A stretch of 64,000 nucleotides of DNA from Vulcanimicrobiota bacterium (GTDB lineage: Bacteria; Vulcanimicrobiota; Xenobia; Xenobiales; JADMJV01), in assembly GCA_017307785.1 (NCBI GenBank), contig JAFKGI010000033.1, forward strand, positions 30,463 through 94,462, in the 5' to 3' direction. The notes under the pieces are model-generated. The model was not told where the DNA came from. It searched no databases and worked only from the letters and a program-made list of their open reading frames with translations. The number at the start of each line of letters is the position of its first letter. Within the stretch, counting starts at the first letter, position 1. The position numbers were made by a program, and so were the translations under genes. Shown here one piece after another: positions 18,212 to 26,074 of the stretch.

Positions 18212-19653
18212 GTAACTTACCCATAGGTCCGAATACCGTTCTGGTGGCCATCCCCACCTACAACGAAAAGGACAATATCGTTCCGCTACTGGAGTTGTTC
18301 AAGGGCGTTCCAGGCGATTTCCACATCGCCTATTTCGACGATAACTCTCCGGACGGGACTGCCGAGGAAGTGGAGCGAGTCCAGAAAGACTGGCCCAATC
18401 TGCTTCTCGTTCGCCGGCCTGGCAAACTGGGTCTCGGAACGGCGCACCGCGACGCGATTCGTTACGCCTATGCCAACGGTTATTCGTACATTGCCACACT
18501 GGATGCGGACCTGACTCACGACCCGCGATTGCTTCCTCAGTTCTTCGACTTGATCGAGCGAGCGGAAGTGGTCGTGGGTTCTCGTCACCTGCTACCCGAC
18601 AGCCTGCCGGGCTGGAATCTCTATCGGCGGGCGATGACCTATTTGGGACATTTTTTGACCCGCTTCTTCCTGAAAATGCCCTACGACGCAACCGGCGCTT
18701 TGCGAATCTATAACTTGAAACGAATCCCTCAGGGTAATTTCGCGCTGGTGCGCTCCCCGGGCTATTCTTTTCTTTACGAGAGCCTCTTCATCTTGTGGAA
18801 CAACGGCTGTCGCGTGGCCGAGGTGCCTATCGAGTTGCCGGCCCGACACTACGGCAGTTCCAAGATGACTCTGGAACAAATTCTGGTCAGCGCTTTCCGC
18901 CTGGTTCTGCTCTACAGCAATGTGCGTCAATCCCCCGACCTTTACTTGAACAAGGATCTGCCTGAACGCGTGGCCCGCACGGACGGCAGTTCCTGGGACC
19001 GATACTGGAGCGGAGGTCCCAGAGAGGGAGCTTCCGACCTGATCTTTGAAACCTGCACCGTCTGGTTTCGCACCTTCTTTACCAAGCCGTATCTGGAGCG
19101 CATCATGTATCGCTTCTTTGGACCACGTCTGCGTGTACTCCACGCCGGGTGCGGATCCGGCCTGGTGGATCTGCGCCTTCGCCATCGTCTGCAACTCTCG
19201 GCCTGCGATATTTCGGCCGAGGCCGTCCGACTCTATGATCAGGTCAACCTTCCTTATTGCGTGGCACGCCAGGGAGATCTCCTCAGCTTACCCTACGGGG
19301 ACGAGGAATTCGACGGCATCTACAATCTGGGAGTCATGGAGTACTTTCGACCGGACGAAATCGCCGGTATTTTACAGGAGTTCAAGCGCGTGCTGCGGCC
19401 GGGCGGCCGCCTGGTGCTCTTCTGGTCCCCGCGCAGTAGTCCGGCAAGCTGGGCCCGTAAAGCGTTTCACTGGTTCAGCAGCCTTGCCAACCGTAAGCTG
19501 CAGGCTCCTCCCGAGCAGGCCACCCCCGGAGCGCTGGCATCGCGCCAACAAGCGGAAGACTACCTGCGCGCCGCGGGCCTTCGTCCGATCTACCACGAGT
19601 TCGGAATCCGAGACCTGTTCAGCCATCACGTCCTGGTCGCGGAAAAAGCCTAG
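18208..19653 (+). CDS. Fusion of DPM1-like family 2 glycosyltransferase and SAM methyltransferase
   Basis: 481 residues, TTG start overlapping the previous stop. Residues 1 to about 245 are a DPM1-type GT2: VAIPTYNEKDNIVPLL, FDDNSPDGTAEEV, TLDADLTHDP (DxD-type), VVGSRHL, and a C-terminal part with HYGSSKMTLEQI. Residues about 250-480 are a second domain with LHAGCGSGLVDL (SAM motif I), ACDISAEAV and LRPGGRLVLFWSPRSS. The linker region SSWDRYWSGG resembles the start of many Methyltransf_11 proteins. The product probably loads a sugar onto polyprenyl phosphate and methylates a related intermediate. The stop codon is the first three bases of a 165-bp palindrome. Confidence 0.85.
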   Translation: MSNLPIGPNTVLVAIPTYNEKDNIVPLLELFKGVPGDFHIAYFDDNSPDGTAEEVERVQKDWPNLLLVRRPGKLGLGTAHRDAIRYAYANGYSYIATLDADLTHDPRLLPQFFDLIERAEVVVGSRHLLPDSLPGWNLYRRAMTYLGHFLTRFFLKMPYDATGALRIYNLKRIPQGNFALVRSPGYSFLYESLFILWNNGCRVAEVPIELPARHYGSSKMTLEQILVSAFRLVLLYSNVRQSPDLYLNKDLPERVARTDGSSWDRYWSGGPREGASDLIFETCTVWFRTFFTKPYLERIMYRFFGPRLRVLHAGCGSGLVDLRLRHRLQLSACDISAEAVRLYDQVNLPYCVARQGDLLSLPYGDEEFDGIYNLGVMEYFRPDEIAGILQEFKRVLRPGGRLVLFWSPRSSPASWARKAFHWFSSLANRKLQAPPEQATPGALASRQQAEDYLRAAGLRPIYHEFGIRDLFSHHVLVAEKA

Positions 19654-19815
19654 TGCAGCGTCCGCTATGTTCGTTCCTATCCACGGCGGCCAGGCGCCCC
19701 GATCGCTAGGAGAAGTGAACGCTGAATACCGGGATGTATTTGAGAGAACTTCGACGACGCGAGCGGGGATGCATGGCAGTCGGGGGTAGGGACGAATTTG
19801 TCGGATGCTGCACTA
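19651..19815. repeat. 165-bp imperfect palindrome between convergent genes (MITE-like or RNA hairpin)
   Basis: The left end TAGTGCAGCgTCCG and the reverse complement of the right end TAGTGCAGCaTCCG match, and ungapped pairing continues for about 56 bases per arm with 42 identities, leaving a ~50-base centre. The first TAG is the stop of the GT2-methyltransferase gene, and the last three bases (cta) are the stop of the convergent acyl-CoA dehydrogenase. Seven of the 14 mismatched positions are G-U pairs if the plus strand is transcribed, against about one for the minus strand. It has no coding capacity. Flanking TA and the terminal repeats fit a miniature inverted-repeat element; a bidirectional 3'-end hairpin is the alternative. 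Confidence 0.6.
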
Positions 19816-20976
19816 TGTGAAGGCGTTCATTCCGGTCAGGGAGCGACCGACAATCAGGGCGTTGATATCACGGGTTCCCTCGTAGCTATAAATGGCTTCG
19901 GCGTCGGCCACAAAGCGGCCCACCTGGTGCTCCAGCAAAATCCCGTTGCCGCCCAAGAGCTCGCGCGCCAGGGCCACCGTCTCGCGCATCTTGACGGTGG
20001 TGGCCAGCTTGGCCAGAGAAGCCTGGTCCTCGCTGAGCCGACCTTCGTCCTGGAGCTGAGCCAATCGATAGACCAGGGTTTGTGAGCTGGTCAGATTCGA
20101 AAGCATCTGAGCCAACCGATCCTGCACCAGCTGATAGCCTCCGATGGGTTTACCAAACTGCTCGCGCTCTTTGACGTAGTCCAGAGTCAGATCGAAGGCA
20201 CCGGCCATGCAGCCGACCGCCAACCAGGCCACACCGGCTCGGGTCATCCGCAGCACTCGGGAGGTATCTTTAAAACTACGCGCATTCTGCAATCGATGAG
20301 TTTCGGGCACGCGGCAGTCCTGTAACTGAATCTCCGCGTTCTGCACGACTCGTAGAGCCATCTTGTTGGCCATTTTGGTGGCTTGAAAGCCGGGAGTGTC
20401 GCGCTCCACCAGAAAGCCTTTGACCTCGCCGTCTTCGTCGTCGCGAGCCCAGATCACCGTAAAGTCGGCAAAAGTAGCGTTGCCAATCCACTTTTTCTGG
20501 CCGTTCAAAATCCACTGGTGGCCGTCCCGACGGGCGCTGGTGGCCAGACCCTGGGCTACATCCGAACCGTGCTCCGGCTCGGTCAGTCCGAATGCTCCTA
20601 GCACTTCCATGCGGCGCATCGGGGGCAGCCACTTCTGCTTCTGCTCTTCGCTGCCGCACAAGTAGATGGACCCCATGGCCAGTCCACTGTGGACTCCGAA
20701 AAAGGTAGCAACCGAACAATCCACGCGGGCCATTTCTTGGGCCAGCAGCCCCTCGAAGACCCAACTCTCGCCCGGGCAATCATATCCCCGATAGGGATTA
20801 CCGGCCAGCTTGAGGCGCGCCATTTCCGGGATGATCTGCATGGGAAATTCTTCGCGACGCCAACATTCATTGATGATGGGACGCACCTGGGCGTCTAGGA
20901 ACTCACGCACTTCCTGCAAGCGAGCTTGCTGGGCCGGCGACAGGGTGTCGATCAGATGGTAAAAGTCGTAACTCAA
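19813..20976 (-). CDS. Acyl-CoA dehydrogenase (glutaryl-CoA dehydrogenase-like)
   Basis: 387 residues from a TTG at 20976 that overlaps the upstream stop (TTGA). An open frame extends to 21072 but lies inside the upstream gene. Family blocks: FGVHSGLAMGSIYLCGSEEQKQKWLP, GAFGLTEPEHGSD (FAD/substrate loop), NGQKKWIGNATFADF, REQFGKPIGGYQLVQ, and ELLGGNGILLEHQVGRF. YSYEGTRDINALIVGR places the catalytic Glu (YEGT), as in glutaryl-CoA and short-chain dehydrogenases. It oxidises an acyl-CoA to the enoyl-CoA with FAD. Coupling to the atypical kinase gene is unusual. Confidence 0.88.
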   Translation of the reverse strand: MSYDFYHLIDTLSPAQQARLQEVREFLDAQVRPIINECWRREEFPMQIIPEMARLKLAGNPYRGYDCPGESWVFEGLLAQEMARVDCSVATFFGVHSGLAMGSIYLCGSEEQKQKWLPPMRRMEVLGAFGLTEPEHGSDVAQGLATSARRDGHQWILNGQKKWIGNATFADFTVIWARDDEDGEVKGFLVERDTPGFQATKMANKMALRVVQNAEIQLQDCRVPETHRLQNARSFKDTSRVLRMTRAGVAWLAVGCMAGAFDLTLDYVKEREQFGKPIGGYQLVQDRLAQMLSNLTSSQTLVYRLAQLQDEGRLSEDQASLAKLATTVKMRETVALARELLGGNGILLEHQVGRFVADAEAIYSYEGTRDINALIVGRSLTGMNAFT

Positions 20977-22208
20977 GCTTCCAGTCCGCGGTGCTTGAGG
21001 CCCAGACCCAGGGCCAGAGACTCGTCCACCGTAAAGATTTTCTTGGCCAGTTGCATCCAGGCATAGAAGCAATCCGGCACAAGATCGATCTTAGACTGAC
21101 CGCTGTCGCGCTGGCGAGTGAGAGCATTACTGAGTTGCAGGGACACCAGGCCGATGTCTTTTCCCTTGTCAGGCCCATAGCCGGGGACCTTGTCCATGGC
21201 CAGGCGCGCGATTTCCTCGCTGCTGCGAGCGGGATCGTCTCCATACTTCTCACGAATCCGGTCCAGGATACCGGCGGCAATCTTCTCGGGCATCGGATAG
21301 CTACTGGTCTGCTCCGGTCCGATCAGGTCCAGTCCCCAACTCTTGTCGCGGCGGAGTTGATCGCGGTTCTTGATCAGGGTCGCCGTCATTTCTTGCAGCA
21401 CGTCCTTGGTGACGGTCGGAATCTGGCGAGCGCCGCGACGAACCATGTCGTGAATCTGACGATTGCTCAGACCTCGCACCTTCTCCAAAGCGGATTGAAC
21501 GTTTTCCGGTGTGCCGAGCGTCGCGAAAAGCTTGCGATTCACTTTCGGCATCACGCCAAAGGCGTTGACCTGCTCCAGACCAGCGCAGCCGTAGTCGCCG
21601 TAGATCACTTCCTTGTTTTTGTCGAACCAAATGTTTTCGTTCTTGACGGAGCGGTCGAAGTCACCCAACCAGGCGCAGACGACCGTGCCCAGGATGGCTC
21701 GGTCCGGATCTTTCAGGCCTTGCAGTAGCTTCTCGTTGCCGGCCAATTCCTGGATGCCGTCCACCAGTTCGCAGGCGGTCCCGCGCAAAATCTCGCCGTT
21801 GAGGTTCGCATGAGCTTCCCGATAGTGTACCGTGCTGCAACCGAGCTCGCCCATGATCTCGGAAGAGATGACCTGATGAGCCCACCAGGCTTCCAACTGC
21901 TTGAGTTCGCACATCGACTTGGGGCGTTCCAGCTTGAGCACGCCGGGAGTCCCATCGGCCAGCGTGCAGAAAACCGGAGAGGAGTCCCCGAAGTCGTCGC
22001 CGGTGACGGTCTTGGGCTTGCCGCTCTCATCCAACGTCAGCTTCACCGTCTCAGCGCATAGCTCGGGACCCGAGAGTTTATCCAGTTGGCGAGCCTCACC
22101 GGGCGAGTAGCCGTCTCGAATCGCCGGCTCTTTGGCCACAGGCGCGGCCACCGACCGCTGCGGAAGCGGCCCGGCGAGCTTAAATTGCGAAGAGACGAGA
22201 TTCACCAC
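20973..22208 (-). CDS. Atypical kinase-like protein (HipA/PI3-4-kinase/AFK-like signature), unknown role
   Basis: About 411 residues from a GTG at 22208. The frame is open further upstream, but there it runs through a terminator and antisense to nothing conserved, so I reject that extension. Kinase-like blocks in order: GVLKL (residues 89-93, candidate ATP-binding Lys), RGTACELVDG (hinge-like, ~142-151), GDFDRSVKNEN (182-192, like the GDxDRHxxN catalytic loop of PI3/4-kinase, AFK and HipA-type enzymes but with Ser for His), and VIYGDYGCAG (201-210, metal-binding DxG-like). No membrane segment. The C-terminus overlaps the acyl-CoA dehydrogenase start. Function unknown; the kinase call is inference from motifs. 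Confidence 0.5.
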   Translation of the reverse strand: MVNLVSSQFKLAGPLPQRSVAAPVAKEPAIRDGYSPGEARQLDKLSGPELCAETVKLTLDESGKPKTVTGDDFGDSSPVFCTLADGTPGVLKLERPKSMCELKQLEAWWAHQVISSEIMGELGCSTVHYREAHANLNGEILRGTACELVDGIQELAGNEKLLQGLKDPDRAILGTVVCAWLGDFDRSVKNENIWFDKNKEVIYGDYGCAGLEQVNAFGVMPKVNRKLFATLGTPENVQSALEKVRGLSNRQIHDMVRRGARQIPTVTKDVLQEMTATLIKNRDQLRRDKSWGLDLIGPEQTSSYPMPEKIAAGILDRIREKYGDDPARSSEEIARLAMDKVPGYGPDKGKDIGLVSLQLSNALTRQRDSGQSKIDLVPDCFYAWMQLAKKIFTVDESLALGLGLKHRGLEA

Positions 22209-22253
22209 CTCACAACTGTAGCGTCGCGACCTAAAAAAACCTGGAAAGGGCCC

Positions 22254-22290
22254 CAAAAAAAGAGAGAGTCGGCCTGAGGCCAACTCTCTC
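22254..22290 (-). terminator. Rho-independent terminator of the main dcw operon
   Basis: On the minus strand a 13-bp stem (arms 22262-22274 and 22278-22290, one G-T wobble, 3-base loop) is followed by seven T (A run at 22255-22261). It starts 25 bp after the ftsW stop and separates the dcw operon from the kinase/dehydrogenase pair. Confidence 0.85.
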
Positions 22291-22314
22291 CCTCTCCCCC
22301 GACTTCCACCTCCC

Positions 22315-23673
22315 CTAAAGGATGGCTTCGGCTTTTTCCCGTTTGTTGCGCTTACGGCGATTTTCGCGGACGTTGACGAAGCTGCGATCGCTGAGGGTCG
22401 GTTCGATAATGGGCCGAGGCAGGCGGGCTTCGGTCCGGCGCAGGCGCTGGCCGGCGGCGCGCTGTTCCCAGGTACCGTTCGAGATGGGAGCGACCCGTTC
22501 GTCGCTGGAGCTGACCAGGGTTGCGCCCAGGCGGGTGCGGCGCTCGCGGCGCTTGGGCTTACCCTCACCTTCCACGTTGCGAGCATTGAAGTCGGCCACG
22601 TTGAGCAGCACGCCCACGCTGACCAGGCTGAAAAGAATCGAACTACCGCCGTAGCTGATGAAGGGTAGCGGCACGCCGGTGGAGGGCAGGCAACCACTGG
22701 CCACCGCCATGTTCATCAAGGCCTGCAGCGCGATTTGGAAGGTGACGCCGGCGGAGAGCAGGCGCAGGTAGGGGCGACGGCATTGCACCGCCACTTTGAA
22801 GCCCTTATAAAGCAGGGCCACATAGAGGGTACAGAGCGCGGTCGTGCCCATGAAGCCAAGTTCCTCACCCAAAATGGCGAAGATGAAGTCGGTGTGCATC
22901 TCGGGCAGGTAGTTGTATTTCTGGTGGCTGTTGCCGATGCCCTGACCGGTGAGACCACCGGAGGCCAGGGCCAACAAGCTATTGTAGAGTTGGTAGCCGG
23001 CTCCCTGAACGTCGCCCATCGGGTCCACGAACGTGGCCAGACGCTTCATACGGAAGGGCTTGGCGATGATCATCATCACCACCGCCATGACACCGGCGGC
23101 CGCCATGCCGCCCAGATGCTCCAGCTTGGCCCCGGCCACAAAGAGCATGGCCATGAAGACACCCGCCAGCACCAGCGCCGTTCCCAGGTCAGGCTCTTGC
23201 TCGACCAGCAGCAAAATGATGCCGAAGATTCCCAGGGCGGGAATGATTCGCCACACCTGTGCCACTTTCTCACGACGCCGGTCGAGACAGTCGGCCAGAT
23301 AAAAAATCAGGGCCAGTTTGGCCATCTCGGCCACCTGGAACTGAAACGGTCCCATGGGAATCCAGCGCTTGGCGCCGTTGATTTCCGGGCCAATCAGCAT
23401 CACCAGGGCCAGCAAGCCGATGGTCGCTATCGCGAACGGCACGCTGGTCAGAGAGCGCAAACGGGTCAAGTCGAGTTTGCGTACGCAAAACAACGCCATC
23501 AAACCGATGCCCGTCGCCATCCCCTGCCTTTTCAGGAAGAAGAAGGGATCGAAGCCGAAGTCCTCCGAGGAGGCCGTCATCACCGTGGACGACGAGAACA
23601 CCATCAGCAACCCTAGTAGTGTGAGACAAGCAGTAATGGTGATCAGCCAAGGATCAGCCTGACGTAACCTCAT
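22315..23673 (-). CDS. ftsW: SEDS peptidoglycan glycosyltransferase FtsW
   Basis: 452 residues, ATG start. Ten membrane segments with FtsW/RodA signatures: MVFSSSTVMTAS at the N-terminus, NGAKRWIPMGPFQFQVAEMAKLA, EQEPDLGTALVLAG (conserved acidic residue), GAGYQLYNSLLALASGGLTGQGIGNS, DFIFAILGEELGFMG and PSTGVPLPFISYGGSS. It polymerises glycan strands from lipid II at the septum with the FtsI transpeptidase. A ~75-residue basic cytoplasmic tail (KRRERRTR...RENRRKRNKREKAE) is longer than usual. The start overlaps the murD stop by 4 bp. Confidence 0.95.
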   Translation of the reverse strand: MRLRQADPWLITITACLTLLGLLMVFSSSTVMTASSEDFGFDPFFFLKRQGMATGIGLMALFCVRKLDLTRLRSLTSVPFAIATIGLLALVMLIGPEINGAKRWIPMGPFQFQVAEMAKLALIFYLADCLDRRREKVAQVWRIIPALGIFGIILLLVEQEPDLGTALVLAGVFMAMLFVAGAKLEHLGGMAAAGVMAVVMMIIAKPFRMKRLATFVDPMGDVQGAGYQLYNSLLALASGGLTGQGIGNSHQKYNYLPEMHTDFIFAILGEELGFMGTTALCTLYVALLYKGFKVAVQCRRPYLRLLSAGVTFQIALQALMNMAVASGCLPSTGVPLPFISYGGSSILFSLVSVGVLLNVADFNARNVEGEGKPKRRERRTRLGATLVSSSDERVAPISNGTWEQRAAGQRLRRTEARLPRPIIEPTLSDRSFVNVRENRRKRNKREKAEAIL

Positions 23674-25103
23674 CGTTCCTCCATCTTTTCCATTAAGCGG
23701 GTGGCACTGGCGGCGAAGACTTCGCCCCGATGCTCCGCGTTCTGAAACATATCAAAGCTGGTGCAGGCGGGCGAAAGCAGCACGACACCCGGACGCGGAG
23801 CCAGCGAGTGAGCCATTTCCACCGCCTCTTCCATGGAACCGGCACGCTGGTGGGCCTTGAGCCCGTACTTGAGGGCATGCTCAGCGATTTGCGGTCCGGC
23901 TTCCCCGATGCTGATCAGGGCGTGGCAGTGCCGAGCGATGACCTGGCCCAACTCGTCCAGATCCAGCCCTTTGTCGCGCCCGCCGGCGATCAGCACGACC
24001 GGCTCTTCATAGGTCAGCAGGGCCGACTCCACCGACGACACATTGGTGGCCTTGGAGTCATCGATGAAGCGAACGCCCTGGAGGGCCCCCACCTCTTCCA
24101 GGCGATGATGCATGCGATGGTAGTTGGCAAAGGCGTGTTCGATCTGCTCGGCGCTGGCACCGACGCAGAGCGCCGACAGGCAGGCGGCCAGAGCGTTGGA
24201 AAGATTGTGCGGGCCCGGCAAGTTTGGAAAATGCCAGCGCAGGACCTTGCGGGCCTCGTGGCCGGGCATTCTCACCCAGAACCAGCCGTCATCCAGCCAG
24301 GCTCCCTGGGCCACTTCCTGGTGAACCGAGTAAAGCAAAATCTTGGCGCCGTTGGTCTGCGGCGGCGGATAATGGGGCCAGAGAGGCAGTTTCCCCTGGG
24401 CCACCCAGTCGCCGACCTTGCTGGCTTCCGGATCGTCGAGGTTGAAGATAGCCCAATCGTTCTCGGTCTGATAGGCAAACAGGCGGGCCTTGGCCTCGAC
24501 ATACTCTTCCATGGTGCGATGCCGGTCCAGGTGATCGGCGGTGACATTGGTAAGCAGGGCCAGATGGGGGCGAAACTGATGAACTGTCTCCAGCTGAAAG
24601 CTGCTGATCTCGGCCACCACGTAGTCGACGCCGGTCAAATCTCCGCTGACTTCGCTCACCAGCGGCACACCGATGTTGCCGGCCAGACGCGAGCGAATCC
24701 CCAGGGCTTGCTGAAGCAAAGAGCAGGTTGTGCTCTTGCCGTTGGTGCCGGTAATGGCCAGTAGAGGCTTGGGACAAAGTCGATAGGCGATTTCCACTTC
24801 GCCGGTAACGGCCACACCACGCTGCAGCGCCTGCTGCACCACCGGTGCATAGAGCGAAACGCCGGGACTGATGACCAGCACGTCGCAGTCGAGCAGGCGG
24901 TCACTGTGACCGCCCATCTCCACTTCCGCACCAAGTGCCCGGGCCTGAGCGGGCAGGTCGCCGAGTTGTTCCGGGCCACGCTGGTCACTGAGCAGGACGC
25001 GCGCGCCTTTGCCCGTCAAAACGCGAGCCAGGGCCAGCCCGCTACGGGCCAGCCCCAAGATGGAAACGCGCTGTCCTTCCCAGGATTGGGGAATCGATTT
25101 CAC
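23670..25103 (-). CDS. murD: UDP-N-acetylmuramoyl-L-alanine--D-glutamate ligase MurD
   Basis: 477 residues from the GTG at 25103, which overlaps the mraY stop (GTGA) and has a GGGGGG ribosome site. Motifs: RVSILGLARSGLALARVL (N-terminal UDP-binding fold), AITGTNGKSTTCSLL (P-loop at about 119-126), EISSFQLETVHQF, LTNVTADHLDRH, FIDDSKATNVSS and LIAGGRDKGLD. It adds D-Glu to UDP-MurNAc-L-Ala. It is the penultimate gene of the operon. Confidence 0.95.
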   Translation of the reverse strand: MKSIPQSWEGQRVSILGLARSGLALARVLTGKGARVLLSDQRGPEQLGDLPAQARALGAEVEMGGHSDRLLDCDVLVISPGVSLYAPVVQQALQRGVAVTGEVEIAYRLCPKPLLAITGTNGKSTTCSLLQQALGIRSRLAGNIGVPLVSEVSGDLTGVDYVVAEISSFQLETVHQFRPHLALLTNVTADHLDRHRTMEEYVEAKARLFAYQTENDWAIFNLDDPEASKVGDWVAQGKLPLWPHYPPPQTNGAKILLYSVHQEVAQGAWLDDGWFWVRMPGHEARKVLRWHFPNLPGPHNLSNALAACLSALCVGASAEQIEHAFANYHRMHHRLEEVGALQGVRFIDDSKATNVSSVESALLTYEEPVVLIAGGRDKGLDLDELGQVIARHCHALISIGEAGPQIAEHALKYGLKAHQRAGSMEEAVEMAHSLAPRPGVVLLSPACTSFDMFQNAEHRGEVFAASATRLMEKMEER

Positions 25104-26074
25104 AATTTGCCCCCCAGGTGAAGGTAGAGACCGAACAGGGCCAGCACCAGGGAGATCAGCCACATCCGCTGAGTCACCTGGACTTCGTGCATCCCGCCCA
25201 GACAGAAGTGATGATGAATGGGGCTCATGCGGAAGATGCGCTTGCCCTTGGTCAGCTTGAAGAAGGTGACTTGCATGATTACCGAGACCGCTTCCACCAC
25301 ATAGACGCCGCCGATAATCACCAGCAGGAACGGGGTCCGCGTGATCAAGGCCAGGCCGGCCAGCAAACCGCCCAGGCCCATCGACCCGGTATCCCCCATA
25401 AAGATGCGGGCCGGAAAGCTGTTAAACCAGAGGAAACCCAGGGTCGCGCCGGCCATTCCGATGGCGGCGGTGGCCAGGTCGGCGTGACCTCCGTACATGC
25501 AGATGGCGCCGTAGGCTACCAGCGACGAGAACACGGCGCCGCCGGCTAATCCATCCAACCCATCCGTCAGATTCACCGCATTGGTCGTGCCCGACACCAC
25601 CAGCCAGGTCAGAATCAGGACCCAGTGAATGCCGGCGAAGAAGCCGAAGTAAGGCACCTCCACTCCCGGCCGCTCCATGGTGCAACACAGGTAGATTCCC
25701 ATGGCCAGACTGAGGCCGGTCTGAATCAGCAGCTTATGACGGGCCTTCAAACCCAGGTTGCGGTTGCGCATCACCTTGGTCAGATCGTCGGTCATGCCCA
25801 GCAGCCAGCATCCGATTGTGAGAATCCAGACAGCGAAAAGATCCGCGCTCCAGTGATAGGCCCAAAAGCTGGCCAGCAGACCGACCGGAACAAACAGTCC
25901 GCCCCCCATGGTGGGCGTCCCCGCCTTGGACTGGTGGTCCTTGGGGCCTTCCTCGCGAATTTTCTGGCCCCAGCCCAGCCGGCGCATGCCGGCCAGAAAG
26001 ACGGGCATCCCCAGCAGGGTGAGTCCCGCTCCCATCGAGCCCGCGAACCACAAGGATTGAACTTCAGGCATCAT
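25100..26074 (-). CDS. mraY: Phospho-N-acetylmuramoyl-pentapeptide transferase MraY
   Basis: 324 residues, ATG (second ATG follows). About ten membrane segments. Family motifs: IREEGPKDHQSKAGTPTMGGG, LLGMTDDLTKVMRNRNLGLKARHKL (catalytic Asp pair region), NAVNLTDGLDGLAGG, RIFMGDTGSMGLGGLLAG and MSPIHHHFCLGG. It forms lipid I from UDP-MurNAc-pentapeptide and undecaprenyl phosphate. The start overlaps murF by 11 bp and the stop overlaps murD. Confidence 0.96.
   Translation of the reverse strand: MMPEVQSLWFAGSMGAGLTLLGMPVFLAGMRRLGWGQKIREEGPKDHQSKAGTPTMGGGLFVPVGLLASFWAYHWSADLFAVWILTIGCWLLGMTDDLTKVMRNRNLGLKARHKLLIQTGLSLAMGIYLCCTMERPGVEVPYFGFFAGIHWVLILTWLVVSGTTNAVNLTDGLDGLAGGAVFSSLVAYGAICMYGGHADLATAAIGMAGATLGFLWFNSFPARIFMGDTGSMGLGGLLAGLALITRTPFLLVIIGGVYVVEAVSVIMQVTFFKLTKGKRIFRMSPIHHHFCLGGMHEVQVTQRMWLISLVLALFGLYLHLGGKL

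Noticed and set aside
22209..22697. Long N-terminal extension of the atypical kinase frame.
   Set aside because: It passes through the dcw terminator and antisense into ftsW coding sequence and is low-complexity Ala/Ser/Pro; a GTG at 22208 is the sensible start.
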